Shown: positions 27,119 to 36,348 of the stretch, one piece after another | Position numbering within the stretch: position 1 is the stretch's first letter | Layout of the letters: each line of letters begins with the position of its first letter | Position numbers and translations under genes: made by a program | Notes under the pieces: generated by a model | Databases searched by the model: none | The model's input: only the letters and a program-made list of their open reading frames with translations | What the model was told of the DNA's origin: nothing | Source of the DNA: an uncultured Flavobacteriaceae bacterium | GTDB taxonomy: Bacteria > Bacteroidota > Bacteroidia > Flavobacteriales > Flavobacteriaceae | Assembly: GCA_947500435.1 (NCBI GenBank) | Contig: CANMRV010000003.1 | Coordinates: 603,271 to 667,270, forward strand | Direction: 5' to 3' | Length of the DNA stretch: 64,000 nucleotides

Positions 27119-28549
27119 ATGATCGACTCCAATAAATCGCGGTGGGTAGATTATGTGATTTTCGGCCTTTCCATCTTTCTTGTTTTTTGTCTGATTTTTG
27201 AATCTTACATTGAACTTCCTAATCTTGTAGCTTGGTTAGGGAGATGGCATCCTGTTGTACTTCATTTTCCAATCGTACTACTTTTGATTGCTATTTTTTT
27301 GGGATTGACAGGAAAGGAAATTCCCAAACTATTATTGACCATTGCAACAATTGCGGCTTTGATTACGGCTGTTTCAGGATTTTTCCTTGGCACAGAAACT
27401 GGTACAAAAGGTGATTTGCTATTTTGGCACCAATGGTTAGGTGGAGGAACCGCAATTCTGGCTGTTATATGGTATTGGCTTGATGCTACCGATTTGGGTA
27501 GAAAAACATATACCAAGATTCTTCAAGTTGCTTTGGCTGTGTTAATTGGGTTCACGGGACATTATGGGGGGATGGTCACTCATGGAGAGGAATTTTTGGC
27601 GCTTCCAACCAATACGAAACAAGAAGCAATACCAGAAAACCCATTGATTTTTCAAGATGTAGTAGCCAGAATTCTTAATGAATCATGTGTAAAATGTCAC
27701 AATCCAAATAAACGTAAAGGAGAGTTGCTAATGACCAGCCTATCCCAACTTTTAAAAGGCGGTGAAAGTGGTCCGACAATTACTCCTGGAAATTCCGAAG
27801 AAAGCGAACTGATTCAGAGGTTGCATCTTCCAGTTTCAGATGAAAACCATATGCCCCCTGAAGGAGAAAAGAGTCTAACGGACAATGAAATTCAAATTTT
27901 GGAACGATGGATTAACCTTGGTGCTTCTGATACTTTGTTGTTAAGCCATTTGGATAATAGCGAACCTTTGGTTGCCCTAGTTGATGAATTAAAGCAGCCA
28001 GACGAATCGAGAACTTGGGCTAAACTTCCTGCCGTGGCCGACACTACAATTACAAGACTTAGTTCTGACTATTTGACGATTAAGAGAATGGCGAGCAATC
28101 TTGATGCCTTAAGTATCAATGTATATATGCCTCCAGAATATGATTCTAAATTGCTAACAGACTTGAAGCCAATTGCCAAGAATATCATTGAATTAGATGT
28201 CAGCGGATTGCCCATTGGTAAAGGTGAAATGGATTTTATTGCAGTATGCAAAAATTTGGAGTGGCTTGAAATTGACCAAACCCCGGTATCAGATGTCGAA
28301 ATGGATACCCTAAAAGTGCTATCTAAACTTAAAACCCTGAAAATATATGATACCGATACAGGGGATAATACCTTGTCCATAATTAAAAATTTGGTGGAGC
28401 TCGAACAAATATATCTTTGGAAAACTAAAGTGTCTGAAGGGGCTTTGCGAAAACTCAGAACCGAAAAACCATCTTTACGAATAAATACGGGTATTGACCC
28501 AGAAATACAAGCTTTATTCGCTAAGAAAGATTCCGTTTCGGAAAACTAG
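27119..28549 (+). CDS. Membrane protein with DUF2231-like helices, haem c site and LRR-like C-terminus
   Basis: 476 residues. About four to five membrane helices in the first 165 residues (DUF2231-like, with histidines in GRWHPVVLHF and FWHQWLGG that could bind haem), then a c-type haem site CVKCH in ESCVKCHNPNKRKGELLM, and a C-terminal part with short leucine-rich units (LEWLEIDQTPVSDVEM, LKTLKIYDTDTG). It could pass electrons from the periplasmic DUF1549/DUF1501 pair into the membrane. This link is inferred from gene order: it is 3 bp after DUF1501. Confidence 0.8.
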   Translation: MIDSNKSRWVDYVIFGLSIFLVFCLIFESYIELPNLVAWLGRWHPVVLHFPIVLLLIAIFLGLTGKEIPKLLLTIATIAALITAVSGFFLGTETGTKGDLLFWHQWLGGGTAILAVIWYWLDATDLGRKTYTKILQVALAVLIGFTGHYGGMVTHGEEFLALPTNTKQEAIPENPLIFQDVVARILNESCVKCHNPNKRKGELLMTSLSQLLKGGESGPTITPGNSEESELIQRLHLPVSDENHMPPEGEKSLTDNEIQILERWINLGASDTLLLSHLDNSEPLVALVDELKQPDESRTWAKLPAVADTTITRLSSDYLTIKRMASNLDALSINVYMPPEYDSKLLTDLKPIAKNIIELDVSGLPIGKGEMDFIAVCKNLEWLEIDQTPVSDVEMDTLKVLSKLKTLKIYDTDTGDNTLSIIKNLVELEQIYLWKTKVSEGALRKLRTEKPSLRINTGIDPEIQALFAKKDSVSEN

Positions 28550-28578
28550 GTTATATTTAAAGGTAATATCCTTAGAAA

Positions 28579-29355
28579 ATGAAATTCAACCTCAAAGGAA
28601 AATCAGCAATAGTTACCGGTGGTGGTAGTGGAATAGGTAGAGCGATTTCAATCGCTTTGGCTGGAAACGGTGCTAAGCTTCATGTCTTCGAACTCAATAA
28701 AGATGCGGCTAATGGTGTAGTCAAAGAGATTAAAAATGGCGGAGGATTGGCTGAAGCACATGCTTGCAATGTTGCAAGTCATGAACAGGTGGTTCAAATC
28801 GTCACTGAAATTGGAGAACGGAAACCCATCGATATTTTAATAAATAATGCTGGTATCGCCCACATCGGAAATGTCGAGAAAACAACGGAAGCTGACTTAG
28901 ATAAAATTTATAGTGTTAATGTTAAAGGAGTGTACAATTGCATTCATGCTGTAATTCCTTTTATGAAGGAAAAAGGAGGGGTAATCTTGAATATGGCTTC
29001 TATTGCCGCGACGGTAGGAATCAAAGATAGATTTGCCTATTCCATGTCAAAAGGCGCAGCACTTACGATGATGTATTCCGTGGCAAAAGATTATTTAGAC
29101 CATGGGATACGCTGTAACAGCATCTCGCCGGCAAGAATTCATACACCTTTCGTAGATGGGTATTTAAAGAACAATTTTCCTGATTCAATAGAAGAAAAAT
29201 TTAAGGAGCTTTCCCGAACACAGCCGATTGGACGTATGGGAAAACCCCATGAGGTGGCAAATTTGGCACTTTACCTTTGCTCGGATGAGGCATCTTTTAT
29301 TACGGGAACGGATTTCCCAATAGATGGAGGATTTCTTAAGTTAAACGGAGATTAA
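28579..29355 (+). CDS. Short-chain dehydrogenase/reductase (possible sugar-acid dehydrogenase)
   Basis: 258 residues with the classical SDR layout: TGGGSGIGRA (about residues 14-23) for NAD(P) binding, NNAG near residue 90, catalytic Ser in NMASIAATVG, and YSMSKGAA (YxxxK). It ends with the usual GTDFPIDGGF. It is 29 bp after the haem protein and 10 bp before an FAH-family hydrolase; an SDR and FAH pair is found in the non-phosphorylating L-fucose/L-rhamnose routes, as 2-keto-3-deoxy-sugar-acid dehydrogenase and diketo-acid hydrolase. That role is an inference. Confidence 0.9.
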   Translation: MKFNLKGKSAIVTGGGSGIGRAISIALAGNGAKLHVFELNKDAANGVVKEIKNGGGLAEAHACNVASHEQVVQIVTEIGERKPIDILINNAGIAHIGNVEKTTEADLDKIYSVNVKGVYNCIHAVIPFMKEKGGVILNMASIAATVGIKDRFAYSMSKGAALTMMYSVAKDYLDHGIRCNSISPARIHTPFVDGYLKNNFPDSIEEKFKELSRTQPIGRMGKPHEVANLALYLCSDEASFITGTDFPIDGGFLKLNGD

Positions 29356-29365
29356 ATTAAATAGG

Positions 29366-30220
29366 ATGAAATTAATACGATTTGGAAGTATAGGTAATGA
29401 AAAACCAGGAGTGCAATTGGAGGATGGTACACGTTTGGATGTATCCGGGTTTGGACAAGATTATGACGAAAATTTCTTCGGAGGTGATGGTCTGGATAGA
29501 CTACAAAACTGGTTGAATGCTAATAAGGATAATTGTCCGAAAGTGGATGAAAATACACGTTTGGGAGCTCCCCTTTGTCGTCCGTCTAAAATTGTATGTA
29601 TAGGTCTGAACTATGCCAAGCATGCCCAGGAAGCGGGTATGAAAATTCCGAAAGAACCTGTTTTGTTTTTTAAAGCAACCTCTGCAATAGTTGGCCCGAA
29701 TGATGATGTGGTTATTCCAAAAGGAAGCACCAAGACGGATTGGGAAGTTGAATTGGGTGTTGTAATCGGTAAAAAAGCCTCTTATGTTTCCGAGTCAGAA
29801 GCTATGAATTACGTGGCTGGTTATGTATTGCACAATGATTATAGCGAACGTGAGTTTCAAATAGAGCGTGAAGGCCAATGGGTCAAAGGAAAAAGTTGTG
29901 ACACCTTTGCGCCATTGGGCCCTTTTATTGCTACTAAGGATGAAATTACAAATCCGCATAATCTAAATTTATGGTTGAATGTGAACGGAGAACAATTGCA
30001 GGACAGCAATACTTCCGATTTTGTTTTTAATATTCCGGAATCGATTAGTTATATCAGTCAGTTTATGACTTTACTTCCAGGTGATGTTATTTCTACGGGA
30101 ACACCATTTGGCGTAGGTCTAGGATTTAACCCACCTCGCTATCTAAAACCTGGTGATGTGGTAGAATTGGGCATTGAAGGACTGGGAACTTCAAGTCAAA
30201 TCGCCAAGGCTTTTCGGTAA
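29366..30220 (+). CDS. Fumarylacetoacetate hydrolase family protein
   Basis: 284 residues. FAH fold signatures: CIGLNYAKHAQEAGMKIP, the metal-binding E-x-E segment in DWEVELGVVIG, NDYSEREFQ and STGTPFGVGLGF. Members split C-C bonds of diketo acids or act as isomerases and decarboxylases. Together with the upstream SDR, a 2,4-diketo-3-deoxy-fuconate/rhamnonate hydrolase function is plausible but unproven. Last gene of the operon that starts near 23310. Confidence 0.9.
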   Translation: MKLIRFGSIGNEKPGVQLEDGTRLDVSGFGQDYDENFFGGDGLDRLQNWLNANKDNCPKVDENTRLGAPLCRPSKIVCIGLNYAKHAQEAGMKIPKEPVLFFKATSAIVGPNDDVVIPKGSTKTDWEVELGVVIGKKASYVSESEAMNYVAGYVLHNDYSEREFQIEREGQWVKGKSCDTFAPLGPFIATKDEITNPHNLNLWLNVNGEQLQDSNTSDFVFNIPESISYISQFMTLLPGDVISTGTPFGVGLGFNPPRYLKPGDVVELGIEGLGTSSQIAKAFR

Positions 30221-30305
30221 GATAGATTTCTATTTAAATTTTGATGATTATTAGGCTTACGGAAACTAGAATTTTTAGTAAGTTTGCACCCACATTTGAA
30301 AAAAT

Positions 30306-30379
<74 letters not shown>

Positions 30380-30390
30380 CTTAATAGTCA

Positions 30391-30429
30391 AGGAGTTACA
30401 TTTAAAACTAATGTAGCTCCTTTTTTTTG
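30391..30429 (+). terminator. Terminator downstream of tRNA-Arg
   Basis: AGGAGTTACATT pairs with AATGTAGCTCCT (one T-G wobble) around a TAAAACT loop, followed by eight T. The rest of the interval to 30598 holds two TGCAGAAAA direct repeats and no gene. Confidence 0.85.
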
Positions 30430-30598
30430 TGCAGAAAATTTGCAGAAAATGAATTGTTTTCGAAACATCGAGCAATTAATAATTGGTTATGAATTTGAGT
30501 ATTAAGAAGTTCAATTAAACGTGAAATTAATCATGTCGACACGGTCCCAAAAATCGTTCCCTTTAGGGGACTATGAATTTTGATGTTAAACATCCTAA

Positions 30599-31093
30599 TT
30601 ACTCGTTATTGTCCTTTAAAAATTTAATGATTATTCCAAGTTGCCCTAAATGATAAATATCGTGATGTATCATACCGTTAACTACAAATCGATACTCACA
30701 GTTGTCTTTAAAATCGGTGTCATAATATTTCTCTTCTAAAAAACTATCATCCTTCGTTTCAAGAAGTGCTATCAATTCGGAGAGCGTATTTCGATATGAT
30801 GAAAGAATATTGTCCCATCCAATTTTTTCTAATTTATCGTTGGATAACCAGTTTTCCTCCGCGTCATCCGTAATACTTCCCTTTCCTGTTCTAATTTTTA
30901 AAATTGTTTCTTTTCTCCAAGTTGTAAGATGAGAGATTATTTCAGCTACACTATGAAGATTTGGTTTTGGTAGAATAAAGGCCGAATCTTCGGCAATATG
31001 GACCAGTTTTTTGCTAAAATTAGGACCCATCCAATTTTTGCCATCTTGCATATCGCGAAGCTGACGGATCATATTATCAATTAAAATTTTCAT
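30599..31093 (-). CDS. DinB-family protein
   Basis: 164 residues, all-alpha. Three metal-binding histidines typical of DinB four-helix bundles appear in SVAEIISHLTTWR (His about 50), and in MIHHDIYHLGQLG (His about 143 and 147). DinB-like proteins include thiol-dependent transferases and stress proteins. No partner is visible; it sits alone between tRNA-Arg and the amidohydrolase. Confidence 0.85.
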   Translation of the reverse strand: MKILIDNMIRQLRDMQDGKNWMGPNFSKKLVHIAEDSAFILPKPNLHSVAEIISHLTTWRKETILKIRTGKGSITDDAEENWLSNDKLEKIGWDNILSSYRNTLSELIALLETKDDSFLEEKYYDTDFKDNCEYRFVVNGMIHHDIYHLGQLGIIIKFLKDNNE

Positions 31094-31165
31094 AGATGTA
31101 TTTTTAAAAGATGTTGTCTAAAATTCTTATTTTCATAATGGAAAAGTTGAAAATGTCTTTACTTA

Positions 31166-32566
31166 TTATTCAACTTTTACGATAATCTTCCCATTCATTA
31201 AAATTGTTTCGGGAGATTTAATCAATGTTATATTTTCCAATGGATTTCCATTGATGAGCAAGAGATTCGCTTTTTTCCCTACTTCGACAATTCCGAAATC
31301 AGGATCATCCAAAAAGAGTTTTGAAGGTAAATAAGTAGCTCCAGTTAGGATTTCAAAATTGCTCAGTCCATAGGTTTTCAAAGCATCTATTTCCTGTAAA
31401 TACGTACTTCCCGCATACGTACCAGGTAATGCGCTATCCGTACCCAAAACCATCTGAACATTTCTTTCCCACAACAACTTGAAATTATCCAATAGGAACG
31501 GACTTTTATCAGTGACATCATCAAAAAATCCTTTCATAGCTTTTTGACCTTTGACATCCAATCCTTTTGCCCCGGTAACAGGCTCAAGAATAATTTTAGG
31601 AACTAATAAAGTATCAATATCTTTCGGATAATACTCCCCTTTATTAATACTATTCACATTCTGAAACGCTGCCAAGGTATATATAATGGGAACCTTGGCA
31701 TTTGCGATAATGTCCGCCTGTTCTGAGGATAATTTTCCCCTCCAGATACCATGGGCAAGAATATCAGCACCAGCATTTACCGCATCTATGGCATTTTGTG
31801 GACTGCCGATATGTACAAAAACCTTATAACCTTTATCGTGAGCCTTTTCAATTAATGCTTCCAATACATTGTAGGTCATAAAAGGAGAACCTGGTGGTAT
31901 TTCATCATATATGATTTTGACATAATCCACATTTTCCTCTAAGTACTCCTCAATAATTTTTTCCGCATCCTCGGCATCTTCAATTGTGGGGGCAAGTGTA
32001 TTTACAAAAGATTTTAAAGGCCAACCTAAAATCTCTTTGGTTAAGGGAATAGGATGTCCATTTTTAACCGTTATGGGTATATGACTATGATATATTGTTG
32101 GCCCCAATAGTTCACCATGCGCTACCTCTTGTGAGAGTTTCTCAATATCCGAGGCCATACCTCCCAAATCATAGACAGTTGTAATTCCCGAGTGCAGGTA
32201 GGCTTTTAGATTGTAAGCTTCGTTAGCACTCACGTTCTCCCAAGGTACGGCACCGCTTCCGGACAAGTGTACGTGGGCATCAACTAATCCCGGCATCAAT
32301 GTTCTACCTTTGCCTTCAATAGTATGGTAGTCCTGATTGTCTTTGGTTTCAAAATTTTCAGTAATAATTTTGATAATCCCTTTTTCAACTAAAACATTTT
32401 TGTTAGGAATTAGGGAACTGTCCTTTCCATTGAATATGTCAACATTCTTAAAAAGAATAGGGAGCGTATTTTCATTTTGTTTTATAAGTTGTTTAGAGTA
32501 ATGATTGCTACAACTTACTATAAAAACTAAAAAAGCTATTAATAGAATGTATTTGAAAGTTTTCAT
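31166..32566 (-). CDS. Amidohydrolase-family lipoprotein
   Basis: 466 residues from ATG 32566..32564. Lipoprotein signal MKTFKYILLIAFLVFIVSCS, then an imidazolonepropionase-like metallo-amidohydrolase: GLVDAHVHLSG (HxH metal ligands), YKVFVHIGS, ILAHGIW, and LGTDSALPGTYAG (metal-binding Asp). Probably cleaves a cyclic amide or peptide-like compound in the periplasm; the substrate is unknown. The in-frame upstream extension to 32608 is rejected because it would run into the operators. Divergent from a TetR regulator with two operators between them. Confidence 0.88.
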   Translation of the reverse strand: MKTFKYILLIAFLVFIVSCSNHYSKQLIKQNENTLPILFKNVDIFNGKDSSLIPNKNVLVEKGIIKIITENFETKDNQDYHTIEGKGRTLMPGLVDAHVHLSGSGAVPWENVSANEAYNLKAYLHSGITTVYDLGGMASDIEKLSQEVAHGELLGPTIYHSHIPITVKNGHPIPLTKEILGWPLKSFVNTLAPTIEDAEDAEKIIEEYLEENVDYVKIIYDEIPPGSPFMTYNVLEALIEKAHDKGYKVFVHIGSPQNAIDAVNAGADILAHGIWRGKLSSEQADIIANAKVPIIYTLAAFQNVNSINKGEYYPKDIDTLLVPKIILEPVTGAKGLDVKGQKAMKGFFDDVTDKSPFLLDNFKLLWERNVQMVLGTDSALPGTYAGSTYLQEIDALKTYGLSNFEILTGATYLPSKLFLDDPDFGIVEVGKKANLLLINGNPLENITLIKSPETILMNGKIIVKVE

Positions 32567-32567
32567 G

Positions 32568-32587
32568 ATTAGTTCATTTAGGCTAAT
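32568..32587. promoter_or_regulatory. TetR operator O1
   Basis: ATTAGTTCATTTAGGCTAAT, an imperfect palindrome adjoining the amidohydrolase start. It is nearly the reverse complement of O2 and lies 41 bp away centre to centre, about four helical turns. Confidence 0.7.
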
Positions 32588-32608
32588 TTTACAAAGCAAA
32601 TATAACAA

Positions 32609-32628
32609 ATTAGCTCAAATGAACTAAT
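32609..32628. promoter_or_regulatory. TetR operator O2
   Basis: ATTAGCTCAAATGAACTAAT, 16 of 20 positions self-complementary. It overlaps the ATG of the tetR gene, so binding should repress the regulator itself as well as the divergent amidohydrolase. Confidence 0.75.
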
Positions 32629-33229
32629 GACTACAAAACAAAAGATTTTAGCCAAGGCATTGGACCTTTTTAATACTGACGGTGTAGAGAGCGTTACCAC
32701 CAGACACATAGCCAAATCCATTGGTATGAGCCAAGGTAATCTACACTATCACTATCCTACCAAAAACGTAGTTGTCAAAGCTTTGTTCGAACAATTTCTT
32801 ACGGAGGTTCAAAATGCCGAACGTTTTAAAGACAACAATTTTGCTAAAGAGCAGGTAATAGGTTCCATGAAAGATAATTTCGAGATTATGTTTAGATATC
32901 GTTTCTTCTTTAAGGACAATGAGGTGGTCTGGCGCCGGCTTCCCGAGATAAAAAAAACTACTTTGGAATTGTTCAATTTAAAGAAAACCCAGATTTTACA
33001 AATTATTACGCTCTATAAAAATCAGGGTATATTCAGGGAACAGATTAGTGAAAATCAAGTTTTATTTTTAGCTGAACAATTTATATTTTCCATTACGTCA
33101 TGGCTGAGCGCCAAGGAATATTTGGATCAAGAATCCGATATTTCAGAATATTACGCACGATTTACATTTAGGATTTGGCTTCCATACTTAAAGGAAGAGG
33201 AAATGCGAAAATGGGAAGAGGTTTTATGA
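32627..33229 (+). CDS. TetR/AcrR-family transcriptional regulator
   Basis: 200 residues. N-terminal HTH (TRHIAKSIGMSQGNLHYHYPTK, about residues 25-46 in two parts) and an all-alpha ligand domain with the end YYARFTFRIWLPYL. It probably represses itself and the divergent amidohydrolase through the paired operators. The effector may be the amidohydrolase substrate (inference). Confidence 0.92.
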   Translation: MTTKQKILAKALDLFNTDGVESVTTRHIAKSIGMSQGNLHYHYPTKNVVVKALFEQFLTEVQNAERFKDNNFAKEQVIGSMKDNFEIMFRYRFFFKDNEVVWRRLPEIKKTTLELFNLKKTQILQIITLYKNQGIFREQISENQVLFLAEQFIFSITSWLSAKEYLDQESDISEYYARFTFRIWLPYLKEEEMRKWEEVL

Positions 33230-33496
33230 TTTAATATGACGCTTCGAAAATCCGATAATCAAGTATCTAATTTTACCCAAACTTTATTGAATAAAAAACG
33301 AATACTGTCTTAGGGTCTCAAGTTTTGAAAAATAGAAGCGGTCTTAAAAAACCTTGGTTTTGTAAAACTCCTGAGAATTAAATAAGTGTTCTTAGCTTAG
33401 AATGTTTTTACATTTCAGTTAGCTATTTATATCATTATTGGATTTTTACATACGGGATTAATTCTTTAAATTAAATTCACTCAAATACCGTAAGAA

Positions 33497-34090
33497 TTGA
33501 ATCATAAGGAATCACATACACTTATACTTAATAATATATCTAGGTTTATTGATTTGACCGAGTTGGAAAAACAGAAGTACATTTCTTTATTGACAGAAAT
33601 TAAAGTACAAAAGAAGGATTTCCTTTTGCAAGCGGGTGAGATTGTTAAGTATGAATATTTCATCACTAAAGGCTGCTTGAAAGTCTATACCTTAGATGAA
33701 GATGGGGCACCACATATCTCAATGTTTGCCATTGAAGATTACTGGACTGGTGATTTGTCGAGCTTTATGACCAAAGAACCGTCCAAGTATTATATTAAAG
33801 CAACTGAACATTCTGAACTACTGGGAATTTCTAGAGCGAACTATGATTTGCTGTTTCAGGAGATTCCAAAATTTGAAAGGTTTTACCGCATACTTTATCA
33901 AAAGTCTTTAATAAGTTATATCAGACGATCAAACCACGGAATATCGTTAACAGCCGAAGAAAGATATATTGAATTCAAAAAGAAATACTCTCAAACTGTC
34001 AATAGGATAACCCAGAAAGACTTAGCGGCGTACATAGGAATTACACCAGAATTTATGAGCAAAATTATCACAAAGGTCAACCGGATGTAA
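33497..34090 (+). CDS. Crp/Fnr-family transcriptional regulator
   Basis: 197 residues from a TTG start. N-terminal cyclic-nucleotide-binding-like barrel (LQAGEIVKYEYFITKGCLKVY) and a C-terminal winged HTH (RITQKDLAAYIGITPEFMSKI). The phosphate-binding residues of true Crp are not evident, as is usual for this Bacteroidota subgroup. It heads a same-strand series of redox and membrane genes to 39743 and may regulate them. A second member of the same type occurs in the cassette array at 60394-60978. Confidence 0.88.
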   Translation: MNHKESHTLILNNISRFIDLTELEKQKYISLLTEIKVQKKDFLLQAGEIVKYEYFITKGCLKVYTLDEDGAPHISMFAIEDYWTGDLSSFMTKEPSKYYIKATEHSELLGISRANYDLLFQEIPKFERFYRILYQKSLISYIRRSNHGISLTAEERYIEFKKKYSQTVNRITQKDLAAYIGITPEFMSKIITKVNRM

Positions 34091-34143
34091 AAGTCTTAAA
34101 CTAGTTCATTTTTTTTCACGCTTTGCCATCGGAATTTTGAAGT

Positions 34144-34788
34144 GTGAAAAGAATAAGAATCATATCAGGTGTATTAATAATTGGTTTCGTAAGCACTTTA
34201 CAAGCACAATTTACCCAATTGGAACTGTTCTCAGGTTTTGATAAAACAGACTTCACTTTATTCTCCAATCATTCAATTAATGACAGCAATACCTTAAGCA
34301 TTGCTACCCTCGCCTTCTTCCAGAAATTTAGAGAAAAAGAAAATCAAATTTTTGATGAAGTAGGCGTACAACCTACATTATTCTGGAACGTCAACAAGAC
34401 TATTGCTCTAGGACCTTCCTTGTACTATAATAGTTTTGGAGGATTTTCAGAAAGGCTTTCGGCTAAGCTCACAATGAAAAATTCAAGGGCTTCACTGGTT
34501 GTTATTCCTACAGTCGCATATTCAGAAAAAAAAGATGCGAGCCTAGGCGAAGTATTTGCCCAATTTCAAATTCACGTACCAATCAATGATATGGTTTCTC
34601 TGTGGTTAAATGGGCAGTTCTTAACCGTTTGGGATAAGTTCAAAACGCACTCCAGAAGCTTCCAGCAACTAAGATTAGGCGCATCTTACAAAGGCCATCA
34701 ACTCGGCCTTGGTGCAGACTTTGACCAATATGGAACTAATCCTATAACACAATCAAACTTCGGATTGTATTACCGTAAAACATTTTAA
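34144..34788 (+). CDS. Exported beta-barrel-like protein
   Basis: 214 residues from a GTG start. Signal peptide (IISGVLIIGFVSTLQAQ), then alternating amphipathic strands and a C-terminal aromatic residue (FGLYYRKTF), both typical of outer-membrane beta-barrels. I do not recognise the family. It is 53 bp after the Crp-like regulator and 12 bp before DoxX. Confidence 0.75.
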   Translation: MKRIRIISGVLIIGFVSTLQAQFTQLELFSGFDKTDFTLFSNHSINDSNTLSIATLAFFQKFREKENQIFDEVGVQPTLFWNVNKTIALGPSLYYNSFGGFSERLSAKLTMKNSRASLVVIPTVAYSEKKDASLGEVFAQFQIHVPINDMVSLWLNGQFLTVWDKFKTHSRSFQQLRLGASYKGHQLGLGADFDQYGTNPITQSNFGLYYRKTF

Positions 34789-34800
34789 ACCCTATACATT

Positions 34801-35253
34801 ATGAAAAATTCATTTAGAAAATTAGTAACAACACATCCTAATTCAGGATACAGTATTGCACGTTTAACGCTTGGTTTAGTGCTATTTCCGCACGGTGCGC
34901 AGAAACTACTTGGACTCTTTGGAGGCTATGGCTTTTCAGCTACTATTGAAATGTTCACAACACAAATGGGTTTACCCAGCACGGTAGCATTTTCAGTAAT
35001 AATGATTGAATTTTTTGGCTCTATTTCCTTAATCCTCGGTTTCTTTAGTCGGTTTTGGGCATTGTCTCTTATTGGAATGTTCTTGGGTATCATTTTCACG
35101 ACCCAATTAGAGCACGGATTTTTTATGAATTGGTTTGGCAACCAAGCAGGAGAAGGATTTGAATATTCCTTGCTAATTATTGGTTTAGCTCTTACAATTC
35201 TAGTTAATGGAAGTGGAAAATGGTCAATTGATTCTATAATCTCAAAAAAATAA
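34801..35253 (+). CDS. DoxX-family membrane protein
   Basis: 150 residues with four membrane helices. The family motif is visible in RLTLGLVLFPHGAQKLLGLFGG (in two parts), followed by FFGSISLILGFFSRFWAL. DoxX-like proteins are small quinol- or redox-linked membrane proteins of unclear role. Six bases separate it from the next gene, an FMN reductase, so the two may act together. Confidence 0.92.
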   Translation: MKNSFRKLVTTHPNSGYSIARLTLGLVLFPHGAQKLLGLFGGYGFSATIEMFTTQMGLPSTVAFSVIMIEFFGSISLILGFFSRFWALSLIGMFLGIIFTTQLEHGFFMNWFGNQAGEGFEYSLLIIGLALTILVNGSGKWSIDSIISKK

Positions 35254-35258
35254 TCATT

Positions 35259-35789
35259 ATGAAAAAAGTAGTCACAATTGCAGGTAGCAACAGTCAAAAT
35301 TCAATCAACAAAATGCTCATAGAGTACGTTGCCACGCTTCTGGAGGATGTGGAAATCTTAACGATCGATTTAAATGATTATGTCCTTCCTATATATGGTG
35401 TTGATTATGAAGCAGAGAATGGCATACCCACAGGGGTGAAAAGATTGGATGAAATTCTCAATTCGGCAGATGCATTTATAATCTCTTTAGCAGAACACAA
35501 TGGCTCTTATGCAGCAGTGTTTAAAAATACTTTGGACTGGCTATCAAGGTTAAATATGAAAATTTGGAAAGAGAAGCCTATGTTATTAATGGCCGCTTCA
35601 CCAGGCGGAAGAGGCGGTGCCACAGTATTACAATCCGCAAAAGAATATTTCCCGTTTCTAGGAGCAAAAAAGATAGAAACATATTCTCTGCCGTCCTTTT
35701 ATGACAGTTTTAAAGAAGGTGAAATTATTGAAGAGAATTTAAGAAAGGAACTGAAGGATAAAACCGCTACATTTTCTAAAGGACTTTAA
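35259..35789 (+). CDS. NADPH-dependent FMN reductase
   Basis: 176 residues. Flavodoxin-like fold with the phosphate loop IAGSNSQNSINKML (about residues 6-19) and the flavin segment LAEHNGSYAAVFKNTLDWLSR, matching the FMN_red family (chromate/azo/quinone reductases). Soluble; likely reduces quinones or other electrophiles using NADPH. Confidence 0.9.
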   Translation: MKKVVTIAGSNSQNSINKMLIEYVATLLEDVEILTIDLNDYVLPIYGVDYEAENGIPTGVKRLDEILNSADAFIISLAEHNGSYAAVFKNTLDWLSRLNMKIWKEKPMLLMAASPGGRGGATVLQSAKEYFPFLGAKKIETYSLPSFYDSFKEGEIIEENLRKELKDKTATFSKGL

Positions 35790-35979
35790 TTAAAACTATT
35801 GCAACGAGCCTATAGAGATTCGTTGAAAAGTAGTTTCTGTTTTTTTCTAAAACTTCAAGTATTTCAACCTTGATTGTTGCACAATGCACTTTTCGAACAA
35901 ATCATACTTCCGCTCGAATAAATGATTGCTGACCTATCTGCGCAACTTTGTACTATCATTAACAATCAACTTTTTTACA

Positions 35980-36348
35980 ATGTATGTATTAGTAAAATTA
36001 ATTATGGCCATCTGTCTAGCAATTATGACAGGGCAAAATGAGCCTCGGACATCGTCTGACCGATATAAAAATCTAGCTTATGAAAGTCCAGTTAAAGAAG
36101 ACCCTGTAAAGGAAAAAGCTTTTGGGATTCTTAGTAATAAATGTAACGTCTGCCACGAGAGACGTAATCGCAGACGTGTCTTTACTGAGAACAATATGAA
36201 CAACTGGTCTAATGATGTATACAAACAAGTATTTATCAAAAAAAGAATGCCCAAAGGCAAGAAAATCAAACTCAACAGTGAAGAATATCAAGATTTATTA
36301 ACCTGGATATCATCCTTAAAAAACAATAAAAATGGAAATCAAATTTAA
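35980..36348 (+). CDS. Small membrane-anchored c-type cytochrome-like protein
   Basis: 122 residues from ATG 35980, which starts a hydrophobic anchor (MYVLVKLIMAICLAIMTG). A single haem c site CNVCH lies near residue 55, and a methionine in KRMPKGKKIKL could be the distal ligand. The in-frame extension to 35926 would put 18 extra residues ahead of the signal and is not preferred. Its last 17 bases overlap the next gene. Confidence 0.7.
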   Translation: MYVLVKLIMAICLAIMTGQNEPRTSSDRYKNLAYESPVKEDPVKEKAFGILSNKCNVCHERRNRRRVFTENNMNNWSNDVYKQVFIKKRMPKGKKIKLNSEEYQDLLTWISSLKNNKNGNQI

